Source of the DNA: Streptomyces sp. Isolate_45 | GTDB taxonomy: Bacteria > Actinomycetota > Actinomycetes > Streptomycetales > Streptomycetaceae | Reading direction: 5' to 3' | NCBI RefSeq assembly: GCF_024721315.2 | Contig: NZ_JANFAK020000024.1 | Location: 30,001 to 71,750, forward strand | Length of the DNA stretch: 41,750 nt | Part shown: positions 8,056 to 15,301 of the stretch, piece after piece | How positions within the stretch are numbered: position 1 is the stretch's first letter | How the letters are laid out: every line of letters starts with the position of its first letter | Position numbers and translations under genes: made by a program | The notes under the pieces: model-generated | What the model was told of the DNA's origin: nothing | What the model saw: the letters and a program-made list of their open reading frames with translations, nothing else | Database searches by the model: none

Positions 8056-8405
8056 GTACCGCCCCCGCGCACCGTGTCCACCACCTCAACCTCTACCGCC
8101 AGTACTTCGAGCTGGTGGCGTCGGGCACCAAGACGATCGAGGTCCGGGTGAAGTACCCCCACCTGAAGAACCTCACCGCCGGCGACCGAATCGAGTTCCG
8201 CATCAAGGACACCGAAGAGCGCTGCGAGGTCGAGGTGCTGCGGGTCGCCGAATACGCCACCTTCGAGGCCCTCTTGGACGGCGAGGGGGCGGAGAGGGTC
8301 AACCCCGCCGCCAGCCGCCAGCAGCAGCTCGAAAACATCCGCGCCATCTACGGCCCCGAGAAGGAAACCCTGGGCGCCCTGGCGATCGAGGTCAAGCTGA
8401 TCTGA
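8052..8405 (+). CDS. ASCH-domain protein
   Basis: 117 residues from ATG 8052, overlapping the previous stop as ATGA. It shows the ASCH pattern: NLYRQYFELVASGTKTIEVR at the N-terminus (the GxKxxExR motif), a barrel segment LTAGDRIEFR, and VEVLRVAEYATFEALLD. ASCH domains have a PUA-like beta barrel that binds RNA or modified nucleosides; some hydrolyse N4-acetylcytidine. Coupling to the synthetase-like gene suggests that the two products act together. A terminator-like hairpin follows. Confidence 0.85.
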   Translation: MSTAPAHRVHHLNLYRQYFELVASGTKTIEVRVKYPHLKNLTAGDRIEFRIKDTEERCEVEVLRVAEYATFEALLDGEGAERVNPAASRQQQLENIRAIYGPEKETLGALAIEVKLI

Positions 8406-8418
8406 CGCCCCACAGACT

Positions 8419-8456
8419 CCCGCCCCGCACCTCCTGAGTTCCCCGGCCGGGGCGGG
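8419..8456 (+). terminator. GC-rich hairpin after the ASCH gene
   Basis: Inverted repeat CCCGCCCCG (8419-8427) with CGGGGCGGG (8448-8456), just after the stop codon. An alternative inner stem exists in the loop. Confidence 0.5.
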
Positions 8457-8464
8457 CGCCCGAC

Positions 8465-8553
8465 GACCGGCGGCTCTACGAAGTTGCACCGCCACCGGCC
8501 ACGCTGCACTGACCTGGCCCAGAGCTACGGTGGCGTCTTCAAGGCACTGAGCA
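8465..8553 (+). repeat. 89-bp copy of an IS110-family 3' end
   Basis: Matches 31803-31891 with two differences. The first codons read DRRLYEVAPPPATLH then a stop, the C-terminus of an IS110/IS116-type transposase; the rest is the element's downstream end. It is flanked by unrelated DNA on the left, so only the right end of an insertion remains. The following 70 bases hold nothing recognisable. Confidence 0.75.
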
Positions 8554-8623
8554 CGAATGGAGTAGGCGGGCACATTCGCAGTTCTCGTGACGTTGACCAT
8601 GGATCCCAGATCTTCGTCGGCGC

Positions 8624-9115
8624 TTAGGCCGACGGCTGGGAAGGGGTCATGTCGTACTCATCGACGTCCAGCATCGTGCCAGTAGCGGCAAGAAAGGCGA
8701 TTGTTTCGCGGTCCAGCGCCCAGCCGGAGAGGTTGCGGTCGTCTCTCTCCTTCGGCGTCCCTGCCTCGTCCTGCTGCTCGTCGTCGTTGAAGTAACGCAC
8801 GACCTCCAGCCAGGCTTCGAGGCCCGGCTCCTCTTCGTCGCCCGCACTGTTGTACTGCTTCATGAGCTCGACTATGCGGTCGGTCCGCGGCCGGAGGCGG
8901 CCCAGGACGTGCGCGATCTGTTCGTCCACGCACAGGCCCGGTTCCCTGCACACGACCTTCCAGCTTTGACTGAATGGTCGCGCCGGGTCGACGGGCAGGC
9001 CGCGCCGGTTGTGCACTTGCGTCTCGTCAGGCTCGATACCCAGCGCATCAGTTATCTCCTGCGCGGTGATGCGCCGACTGGACAGAGCGAAGTAGACGTA
9101 CTGGCGGAAAGGCAT
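8624..9115 (-). CDS. DUF4279-domain protein
   Basis: 163 residues from ATG 9115 (MPFRQYVYFALSS); a GTG at 9136 would add seven residues and neither has an ideal ribosome-binding site. The N-terminal RQYVYFALSSRRITAQEITD, the LGIEPDETQ segment and the later FSQSWKV pattern match DUF4279, a small alpha/beta family of unknown function. The C-terminal third is acidic (DDEQQDEAG). It stands between transposon relics with no operon partner. A role as an immunity-type protein is possible but unsupported. Confidence 0.75.
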   Translation of the reverse strand: MPFRQYVYFALSSRRITAQEITDALGIEPDETQVHNRRGLPVDPARPFSQSWKVVCREPGLCVDEQIAHVLGRLRPRTDRIVELMKQYNSAGDEEEPGLEAWLEVVRYFNDDEQQDEAGTPKERDDRNLSGWALDRETIAFLAATGTMLDVDEYDMTPSQPSA

Positions 9116-9237
9116 CCCCGGAGAATACGCGTTCACCCTTCATCCCACTCGCCTGCCTGTGAGTGAGTCCCATGGTGGCTTCGTTCACGTCAACGGTTCT
9201 GGCTCAACTTCTGTGAGCGGTAACGCTGCGTGATGCT

Positions 9238-9296
9238 GAAACCCCACTGCACGAGCCTTACCTGCGCTCACTCCCCCGAAGAGGGGAGGTTCGCGG
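9238..9296. repeat. 59-bp repeat shared with 35498-35556
   Basis: Two mismatches in 59 bp. It covers the last nine codons of the cargo gene at 9268-10020, its stop and 30 bp downstream, and includes a CTCCCC...GGGGAG hairpin. The second copy also lies just inside an ISL3-like terminal sequence, marking both as ends of related elements. Confidence 0.8.
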
Positions 9297-10020
9297 CTGT
9301 GTACTCCTCCGCGACGCCGAATCTGCTGGCACACCGCGGGCATTCAGCTCTTCCGAAGAGGTAGGTGAGACCGTTCGCGAGCCAGCTCTGGTCATCACGG
9401 ACTGCCGTTTCGTACATCCAGCGTCCGGTGCCTACGAGATCTTCCGGCGGCACGGGCTTCAGATCGCGTCGTTCTATGTCTCCGGCATGCCAGTCCCGGA
9501 TTGCTGAGTACCGCCCGTGGTCGCCGATGGCGACGGTCACTTCCACGTCGCAGTGAGGGCAGCGCAGGTGGTAGAAGTCGTCCGAGAAGTCTCCGAGTAC
9601 GGCACTCCACTGGTACTGCCCAGTGGCTGCCAGCAGGTCACGGAAGGCATGCAGATAGCCGACTGGCCGCGATTTTAGGCGTTGGTCCAGAAGTGCCTGG
9701 AGTCGGGGCACCACGTCGGTGCAGTTCCTCAGCAGGTCGTCAGCGCCATGGTCCTGGAGGGCTCCGCGCATGATTGATCCGGCCAGGCTGAGCGCCTCAG
9801 GGCTTTTTGCGCCGATCGCCACCAGGCGTGGAAGTGCGGCGAAGCTCGCCGGAACCACGGTCTCACCTTCGAGACATAGCGCATCCCAAAGGTCGTCCCA
9901 TGCTTCGGCACCACTTTCGGTCTCCACCTGGTCCAGGAGCGCGGGCACCCGGCCGGCGGTTCCTAGGGGGTCGAGCACCTGCGTCCAGTCGATCACATGG
10001 GTATTCAATCGGCAGGGCAC
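9268..10020 (-). CDS. Hypothetical protein with two CxxC motifs, cargo of an ISL3-type element
   Basis: 250 residues from GTG 10020; a second in-frame GTG is nearby and neither has a clear ribosome-binding site. The first 150 residues are helical and HEAT-like (PRLVAIGAKSPEALSLAGSI), followed by CPHC (about 154-157) and CPRC (about 232-235), which together could bind one zinc ion. A DWHAGDIERRDLKPVPPEDL segment lies between. No family is recognised. Its 3' end is duplicated at 35528-35556 next to another ISL3-type end, so it seems to travel with the insertion sequence. It could be a defence or immunity gene; function is unknown. Confidence 0.7.
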   Translation of the reverse strand: MPCRLNTHVIDWTQVLDPLGTAGRVPALLDQVETESGAEAWDDLWDALCLEGETVVPASFAALPRLVAIGAKSPEALSLAGSIMRGALQDHGADDLLRNCTDVVPRLQALLDQRLKSRPVGYLHAFRDLLAATGQYQWSAVLGDFSDDFYHLRCPHCDVEVTVAIGDHGRYSAIRDWHAGDIERRDLKPVPPEDLVGTGRWMYETAVRDDQSWLANGLTYLFGRAECPRCASRFGVAEEYTAANLPSSGE

Positions 10021-10056
10021 AGGTCATGGTCAAGCTGGGCTGGGACCACGTGCTCA

Positions 10057-10262
10057 TCATGAGGCGAGCAGGACTCGCTTCCTCAGCAGGTCGAAGCCAG
10101 CACGGCCGTACATCTGTCGCTTGAGCATCTAGATCCGGTTGATGTGGCCTTCGACGACGCCCGAGCTCCAGGGCAGTGTGAGGCCAGCGATGACGGCATC
10201 GCGATCCCGGTCGATGCCGTTGGCGAGGGTGTGAAGGCTGGGAAGGTCGTCTTGTCTGACCG
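10057..10262 (-). pseudogene. C-terminal fragment of an ISL3-family transposase
   Basis: The minus-strand frame encodes LHTLANGIDRDRDAVIAGLT, a WSSGVVEGHINRI segment and MLKRQMYGRAGFDLLRKRVL, the hallmark end of ISL3 transposases (compare GSIKGAVNRIKKIKRQLYGR in the intact copy). An in-frame TAG (10132-10134 on the plus strand) interrupts it and the N-terminal 85% is missing. Confidence 0.85.
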
Positions 10263-10477
10263 AGGACACTGCCAACGTCAAGGACACCAGCGGTGACAGC
10301 CGCTCCGCGTACGGACAGTACTACCGATACTCGGCGCCGGGCTCCACCAGGAACCTCTGGAACAAGAGCGGTGCGAACACGACCGTGTCCTCGACCGACA
10401 GTTCCGGCATCTACCAGATCCGCGCGTGCCGGCAGGAGCAGTTCGCGTCCGACACCTGTGGCGCCTGGGCCGCGTGA
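10262..10477 (+). pseudogene. C-terminal fragment of a small secreted protein
   Basis: 71 codons without a start (AYGQYYRYSAPGSTRNLWNK, ending EQFASDTCGAWAA). Tyr/Ser/Asn richness and two cysteines (ACRQEQ, TCGAW) are typical of the extracellular small proteins of Streptomyces. The gene was cut by the ISL3 relic, whose transposase fragment abuts it at 10262. A terminator follows. Confidence 0.6.
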
Positions 10478-10535
10478 TCACGGCCGGGACTGATCGCCAA
10501 AAGTTGTAAGCGTCAGCTCCGCCTGCTCAAGTCAT

Positions 10536-10564
10536 CGGGTCGGTCGCACACCGCGGCCGACCCG
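10536..10564 (+). terminator. Terminator hairpin with T-rich tail
   Basis: CGGGTCGG (10536-10543) pairs with CCGACCCG (10557-10564), followed by TTCCTGTTT. It would end transcription of the truncated secreted-protein gene before the ABC transporter operon. Confidence 0.65.
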
Positions 10565-10590
10565 TTCCTGTTTACGCGAATGAGGTAGGG

Positions 10591-11331
10591 ATGTCAGATC
10601 AAGGTGCCGCCGTGACGGCGAGGAGCCGGAGCACGGAGGAAACGCGGGGTCCCTCCCTCTCCGTGCATGGCTTGTCGTGCCGGATCGGAGATCGGCAACT
10701 GCTCGCGCAGGCAGAACTCGAAGTGGCGGCGGGCGAGTCTGTGGCGGTAATGGGACCGAGCGGCAGTGGCAAGAGCACGTTGCTTGCCTGCGCCCTGGGG
10801 CTGATGAAGCCCCAGGAGGGAAGCGTGCGTGTTGCGGGGACGGACATCACCGCCCTGGGGCGACGCGGCCTGGCGCGGCACCGGCGGGAGCACATGGGAG
10901 TCGTGTTTCAGTTCGGCGAGCTGCTGCCCGAGCTGACGCCGGTGGAGAACGTCGCGCTGGCCGCGTTGCTGGCGGGTGTGCCCCAGGCCGAGGCGTACGC
11001 GGACGCCGAATCGCTGCTGGCCGAACTCGGCGTGCCCGGCGACCGCACCCCCACGTCCCAGCTCTCCGGAGGCGAACGGCAACGGGCCGCAGTAGCACGC
11101 GCGTTGATCAACAAGCCAGCAGTCTTGCTGGCGGACGAACCGACGGGCGCGCTGGACACTCGCAATCGGGACTCCGTGGCCGAACTGCTCTTCTCCGTGC
11201 CCCGACGATGGAGTTGTGCGCTCCTGATCGTCACGCACGACGTCGAGATCGCCCACCGGGCCGACCGTTGCCTCGTACTGTCGGACGGGCAGCTGGTCCC
11301 GGCCGCCAAATCCAGCGGTGAGGCGGCGTGA
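10591..11331 (+). CDS. ABC transporter ATP-binding protein (LolD/MacB type)
   Basis: 246 residues, ATG 10591 with GAGGTAGGG upstream. It has a Walker A GPSGSGKST (about 55-63), Q-loop FQFGELLPELTPVENV, ABC signature LSGGERQRAA (about 157-166), Walker B LLADEPTGALD (about 180-190) and H-loop His in VTHD. The length and signature TPVENV...DEPTGALD place it with the LolD/MacB/FtsE group, which powers FtsX-like permeases in lipoprotein handling, peptide or antibiotic export and cell-envelope signalling. Its stop overlaps the permease start (GTGA), so they form one transporter. Confidence 0.93.
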   Translation: MSDQGAAVTARSRSTEETRGPSLSVHGLSCRIGDRQLLAQAELEVAAGESVAVMGPSGSGKSTLLACALGLMKPQEGSVRVAGTDITALGRRGLARHRREHMGVVFQFGELLPELTPVENVALAALLAGVPQAEAYADAESLLAELGVPGDRTPTSQLSGGERQRAAVARALINKPAVLLADEPTGALDTRNRDSVAELLFSVPRRWSCALLIVTHDVEIAHRADRCLVLSDGQLVPAAKSSGEAA

Positions 11332-13529
11332 AGGGCGGCAAGCACCTGGCCGTGCAACTCCTGCGCGTCGGTAAAGCCGCGGGCGGCGGCTCCCGCACAG
11401 GTCTGATTCGAACCGTCGCGCTGCTGTGCGCGGCGGCGGCCCTCACCTTCGCCGCAGGTGCGCTGGTATCCGCCGCCGCTATCTACGGAACCATGGAACA
11501 CCAGTCCCAAGCACGCAGCCCGCGTGTCCTTGAAGGGCACCCGGCGGAGAAGCCCATTGCGTTGTGGAAGCCCGGCTTCGATGTCGTGGACGGCTTGCAG
11601 TACTCCGTTGTTTCCGTGGTCCCGCTCACAGCTGACGCGCCTGCCCCACCCGGCCTGACGACGTGGCCCGGTCCGGGAGAGGCGGTGCTCTCCCCAGCCC
11701 TCGCCGAGGCCGCCGCGGCGGAGGGAAGCACAGGGATCCTAGGGCGTGACGTGGGGCGGATCGGTGAGGCCGGTCTGGTCAACTCCACAGAACGACTGGC
11801 CTACGTACGTCCGCTCGACTCCCTGGTGGACAAGCAACGGATGTTCACCATCACCGGGTACGGAGCCGAAGGACCGTACATCGGTGACCCACAGTTCACA
11901 GAACCCCTCGAACTCTTCGCCCTAGCCGTCGTCGGGCTCATGCTCTTCCCCGCCGCCGTGCTTGTGGTGATCGCAGCCAGGGCGGGCGGCGAGGCGCGGG
12001 ATCGAAGGGACGCACTCTTGGACGCCCTCGGTGCCAGCTGGACATCTCGGGCGCTGGTGAATGTGGGCGAGGCCGCGCTACCCGTCCTCCTAGGAGCACT
12101 CCTTGGCCTGGGCGCACTGGTGGGTCTGGTCGCAGCGAAGGTCTCCCTGCCGTTCACACACTTCACCATCCCGACAGCAAGCATCAGCGCGGCAGCGGTG
12201 CCCCTGGGTCTCACGGCCACCGCATGCGTGTTCGTCGTCCTCGTGCTGATTGTCCTCCTCCACCGGCACAACGCGTCGCTCCCCACCACTCGCCCCGGCA
12301 CGCTGAGCCGCAGACTGCCCCGTTGGTGGCCCGCGCTCTTCCCGGTGTCCTTGCTACTCGCGACCCGAGGCCCCGGACTGCTCGCACCCGGCAATCCGAG
12401 CTTGTTCCTCGCCATCTACTTCACCGCAGCGCTGATCACATTCGCCACGCTGCCCGCCGTACTCGCTCTGACAGTGGCGGCCCTGGGGCGCCTCCTCACA
12501 CGGCTCGGACGCCGACACGGCGGCACAGGAACCCTGGTCGCCGGCCGGTGGCTGACCGCCAAGCCCGGCGTCACTGCGAGACTGGTCGCCGGATTCGTCG
12601 TCGCCATCGGTCTGATCGGCCAGGTCCAGCTCAACACCAGCAGGCTGAGCGAGCCCATGCTCGCCGCCCAGGCGACCGCCCAGCGCATCGGCACCAGCGT
12701 GCTCACCATCGCGACACCCCGAGACAACGCACGCACATCGGCCTTCCTCGCCGATCTCCCCACGGACGCGGCCGTCTTCTCCCTGCGCACCGGGCCGGCC
12801 CCCGACGGAAGCGTGCTGTCCGTTCTCCAGGCTCCGTGCGAGAAACTTCGGGTCATCCAGCGGAACTGCGGCGGATACGGTTCTCCGGCGACTGTGTCGG
12901 ACCACGATCCCCGACTGGCCGAGCTTGCCAGATGGTACGCCCCCAGCGGCCGGATCCAGCTGCGAGAAGGCCCACTCGTCAGCGAGCTGCCCGCCGAAGA
13001 GACCAGCCAAGTAGTGCTTATGGCGCCGCTGGGGAAGAACCTGGACATCGCCACAGTAAAACAAGCCGCAAACCTCAAACTAGCCGTGGCCAGCGTCGTA
13101 GAAGCCCCGGGAGGCGGCTGGCTCAGCAGCGCTTTGCTTCGTAGCAGTCGCGTCAACTGGGTCACGCTGTTCGGCTGCTTCGCCCTGATCGTTGTCGGCC
13201 TGGCCATCGGACTCAACAGCATCGCCGAGTTCCTGCGCCACAGCCGATCGTTCGCCCCGCTCGGGGTGCTCACCGGCCGACGCAGGCTGTTCGTCTCCGT
13301 CGCGGCATGGGTCCTGCTCATGCCCACGGTACTGGCGGCCGCCATCGGGGCATTGGTGTACCTCTGGCTGTCGGGCCCTTACACCGACCCAGTCGTGGGC
13401 GCGCAACTGTCGTGGCCGGTACTGGGATACCTGCTGGGCGGGGTACTGGTCCTCAGCGTCGCAATCTGGGGCTGCGGAGCGTGGTCAGCAGTGCGGGGAG
13501 CTGCCCGTTGGCGCCCTACCGCCGACTGA
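11328..13529 (+). CDS. FtsX-like ABC transporter permease
   Basis: 733 residues from GTG 11328. About ten hydrophobic segments can be seen: one near residue 33, an N-terminal bundle at about 200-320, a middle pair at about 345-400, one near 430, and a C-terminal bundle at about 608-715. A large extracytoplasmic loop (about 450-600) contains several cysteines. Two FtsX-type four-helix units with an extracellular domain are the norm for actinobacterial permeases of this group, whose substrates include antimicrobial peptides and lipids. Coupled to the ATPase at 10591. No sensor kinase or regulator is adjacent, so the inducing signal is not evident. Confidence 0.9.
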   Translation: MKGGKHLAVQLLRVGKAAGGGSRTGLIRTVALLCAAAALTFAAGALVSAAAIYGTMEHQSQARSPRVLEGHPAEKPIALWKPGFDVVDGLQYSVVSVVPLTADAPAPPGLTTWPGPGEAVLSPALAEAAAAEGSTGILGRDVGRIGEAGLVNSTERLAYVRPLDSLVDKQRMFTITGYGAEGPYIGDPQFTEPLELFALAVVGLMLFPAAVLVVIAARAGGEARDRRDALLDALGASWTSRALVNVGEAALPVLLGALLGLGALVGLVAAKVSLPFTHFTIPTASISAAAVPLGLTATACVFVVLVLIVLLHRHNASLPTTRPGTLSRRLPRWWPALFPVSLLLATRGPGLLAPGNPSLFLAIYFTAALITFATLPAVLALTVAALGRLLTRLGRRHGGTGTLVAGRWLTAKPGVTARLVAGFVVAIGLIGQVQLNTSRLSEPMLAAQATAQRIGTSVLTIATPRDNARTSAFLADLPTDAAVFSLRTGPAPDGSVLSVLQAPCEKLRVIQRNCGGYGSPATVSDHDPRLAELARWYAPSGRIQLREGPLVSELPAEETSQVVLMAPLGKNLDIATVKQAANLKLAVASVVEAPGGGWLSSALLRSSRVNWVTLFGCFALIVVGLAIGLNSIAEFLRHSRSFAPLGVLTGRRRLFVSVAAWVLLMPTVLAAAIGALVYLWLSGPYTDPVVGAQLSWPVLGYLLGGVLVLSVAIWGCGAWSAVRGAARWRPTAD

Positions 13530-13770
13530 CCAAACAGAATCCTCACGTTGCGGCGAACGGATCACGAATGACCGGGCCTACCAACCGACCAATGGGCTGG
13601 CTCGGTCACACCGGATTCGTCGAGCTCGGCCACGAAACCGACCTGTGAAGCTGGTCGTGGACAGCCGAGTTTTGTAGGCAAACCGTTGTCGGCGCGTCGT
13701 TGCCCGATGAGCGTGCCACCTGCATCCTGACGGTTCAGCAGGATCACGATGAGAATGAAGGTTCCCGCAC

Positions 13771-14067
13771 ATGCAGCAGACCCCCGACCTGGGAAAGAAC
13801 TCGCTCGGTAAGCCGGATCCGTGGGCCAAGTTCCGGGGGCTCGCCTGGTGGCAGTTGGTCCTCTCGATCGTGCCGATTCTCCTGCTGCCGGTCGGCGGGG
13901 CAATAGGCGGGGCCATCGGGGCGGTGGGCCTCTTCGCGAACCTCTCCCTTGCCCGCAAGCCGTTCGGGACGCCGGTCAAGCTCCTGGCGATGCTGGGCGT
14001 GGTACTCGCCTCCTACCTGGGCTACTTCATCGTCGTGGGTCTCGTCTCCAACCTGCTAGAGGGCTGA
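13771..14067 (+). CDS. Small integral membrane protein
   Basis: 98 residues from ATG 13771 (AAGG about 9 nt upstream). A polar 20-residue N-terminus is followed by two hydrophobic segments: LVLSIVPILLLPVGGAIGGA (with a glycine-zipper-like GGAIGGAIGAVG) and LLAMLGVVLASYLGYFIVVG. No family is recognised. It is isolated, with a 240-bp gap to the ABC permease and an IS21 fragment downstream on the other strand. Confidence 0.75.
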   Translation: MQQTPDLGKNSLGKPDPWAKFRGLAWWQLVLSIVPILLLPVGGAIGGAIGAVGLFANLSLARKPFGTPVKLLAMLGVVLASYLGYFIVVGLVSNLLEG

Positions 14068-14149
14068 ATCTCCGCCGGAATCCTGATCTCGGCGGCCGGG
14101 GCGACGGGTCCGGCGCCTCCGGCTGCTGACCCGGCTTAGAAAATCGGCG

Positions 14150-14696
14150 GCATCGGCCGCCTTACGGTCAGCGGTCGCGAACACCCGGTGGACGGCCTTG
14201 CCGGAGTACGACATTCGCAGCGTGAACAGCACGCACTTGCGCCGCTGACCGGCCAGGTCCAGCCACACGTCCGCGAAGTCGACCTCGGCTTCCTCGCCCG
14301 AACTTTTGGACTGCGGCACCGTCCCATCCAGGTGCCGGCAGCCCTCCTTGGCCTCCAGGACCAGCCCCGGACGGCGCTTGCGCACGTAGTCCCGCACCGT
14401 CGAGTACGCCGCAAGCTCGAAGTCATGCTCGGCCGCCAGACGCTCCCGGATCCGGTCGATGGTGTGTTTCTGCTTCGTCGGGGCCACCAGATCCTGGCGC
14501 AGCATCGCATCGATGAAGCCCTTCACCGGCTCCAGCACGCTTTCGCGCGGCGGCGGCTTCTTGCGCTTCGCTGGCACCGGACACACCAGCGCCTTCGCCA
14601 CCGTGTTCCGCGACACGCGGTACCGCTGAGCCAGCACCCGACCCGACACCGCCGGATCGAGCCGCTTGTCCCGGCGGATCCGCTCAAAGATCCGTG
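14150..14696 (-). pseudogene. IS21-family istA transposase, N-terminal fragment
   Basis: The minus-strand frame begins with ERIRRDKRLDPAVSGRVLAQ, an IstA helix-turn-helix, and continues through TVRDYVRKRRP and the start of the DDE catalytic domain (EAEVDFADVWLDLAG, YSGKAVHRVFATA). It then runs into unrelated sequence near 14170. About two thirds of IstA and all of IstB are missing here. The upstream 70 bases (to about 14770) look like the element's own end. An IstB tail lies at 31917-32002. Confidence 0.85.
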
Positions 14697-15227
14697 ATCA
14701 ACAAGCACAGAGTGTGAGGGGCCAAACAGCCCAAGCAACTCATTACGCCGAAAGCGGCATGTCACACATCATCACACCAAGTGGCTCCCAAACTCACCGC
14801 CCAAGCCCGTGGCTCCCAAAAACTCCGTCGCACTGGCTCTCCTGCAACCCGCTAGAAACAGGTTCAGCGCTGGCGAGCTGGCGACGGCTGGTGGGACTGA
14901 CCGCAAGCGGATCGAGCCCGACGCGCTGGACACGCGTCGGGCTCGGGCGTTGAGCAAGGAAGCCGCCCTTCCACAGCTGAGAGGCATCCCGACCAGGCAC
15001 ATCCGAGGTGGCGACCGGGACTTGGACGTGGTCCTGTTGCCCGGTGCTGTGCTCGAAGGGCGGCTGGCTGGTGAGACGCACGCTGTGGGCGGTGTGCGGT
15101 CCCCGTTTGCTCGGCTGTCGCCGACGCGGAATGCGAGGTTGTGTCGCTGTCCCGGAGGTGGGGTGGGTGACGGCGGGGGTGTGGCGGCGCCTGGTACTCC
15201 GGCCGGTTGGTGTTGTTCTGGAAGCAG
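14697..15227. other. 530 bp without a supportable gene
   Basis: Contains the presumed IS21 terminus (to about 14770), a 12-bp perfect hairpin at 14914-14944, and open frames without starts or family signatures. Confidence 0.5.
14914..14944. terminator. Perfect 12-bp hairpin
   Basis: GAGCCCGACGCG (14914-14925) and its exact complement (14933-14944) around a 7-nt loop. It lies in a gene-free stretch, so it may be a terminator left from a lost gene. Confidence 0.4.
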
Positions 15228-15269
15228 GCCGCCGCCTGGCCTCAGGACGGGTCTTGGCCAGGCGGCGAC
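15228..15269 (-). terminator. Terminator hairpin of the DNRLRE/FG-GAP gene
   Basis: Arms 15228-15241 and 15256-15269 (13 of 14 paired, 14-nt loop), 33 bp past the stop codon of the minus-strand gene. Confidence 0.7.
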
Positions 15270-15301
15270 GCGGGTTGGGTCGCTGTGGGTGGGAGTTCTT
15301 G

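Larger units (their letters stand above)
9195..10262 (-). mobile_element. Decayed ISL3-family element carrying a cargo gene
   Basis: Left boundary: an ISL3-type terminal sequence, GGTTCTGGCTCAACTTCTGT at 9195. Right part: the last 67 or so codons of an ISL3 transposase on the minus strand (10057-10262). Between them lies one intact minus-strand gene (9268-10020), downstream of the transposase in the same orientation. The intact ISL3 element at 32907-35286 has the same layout. The transposase 5' part and other terminal repeat are gone. Confidence 0.6.
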
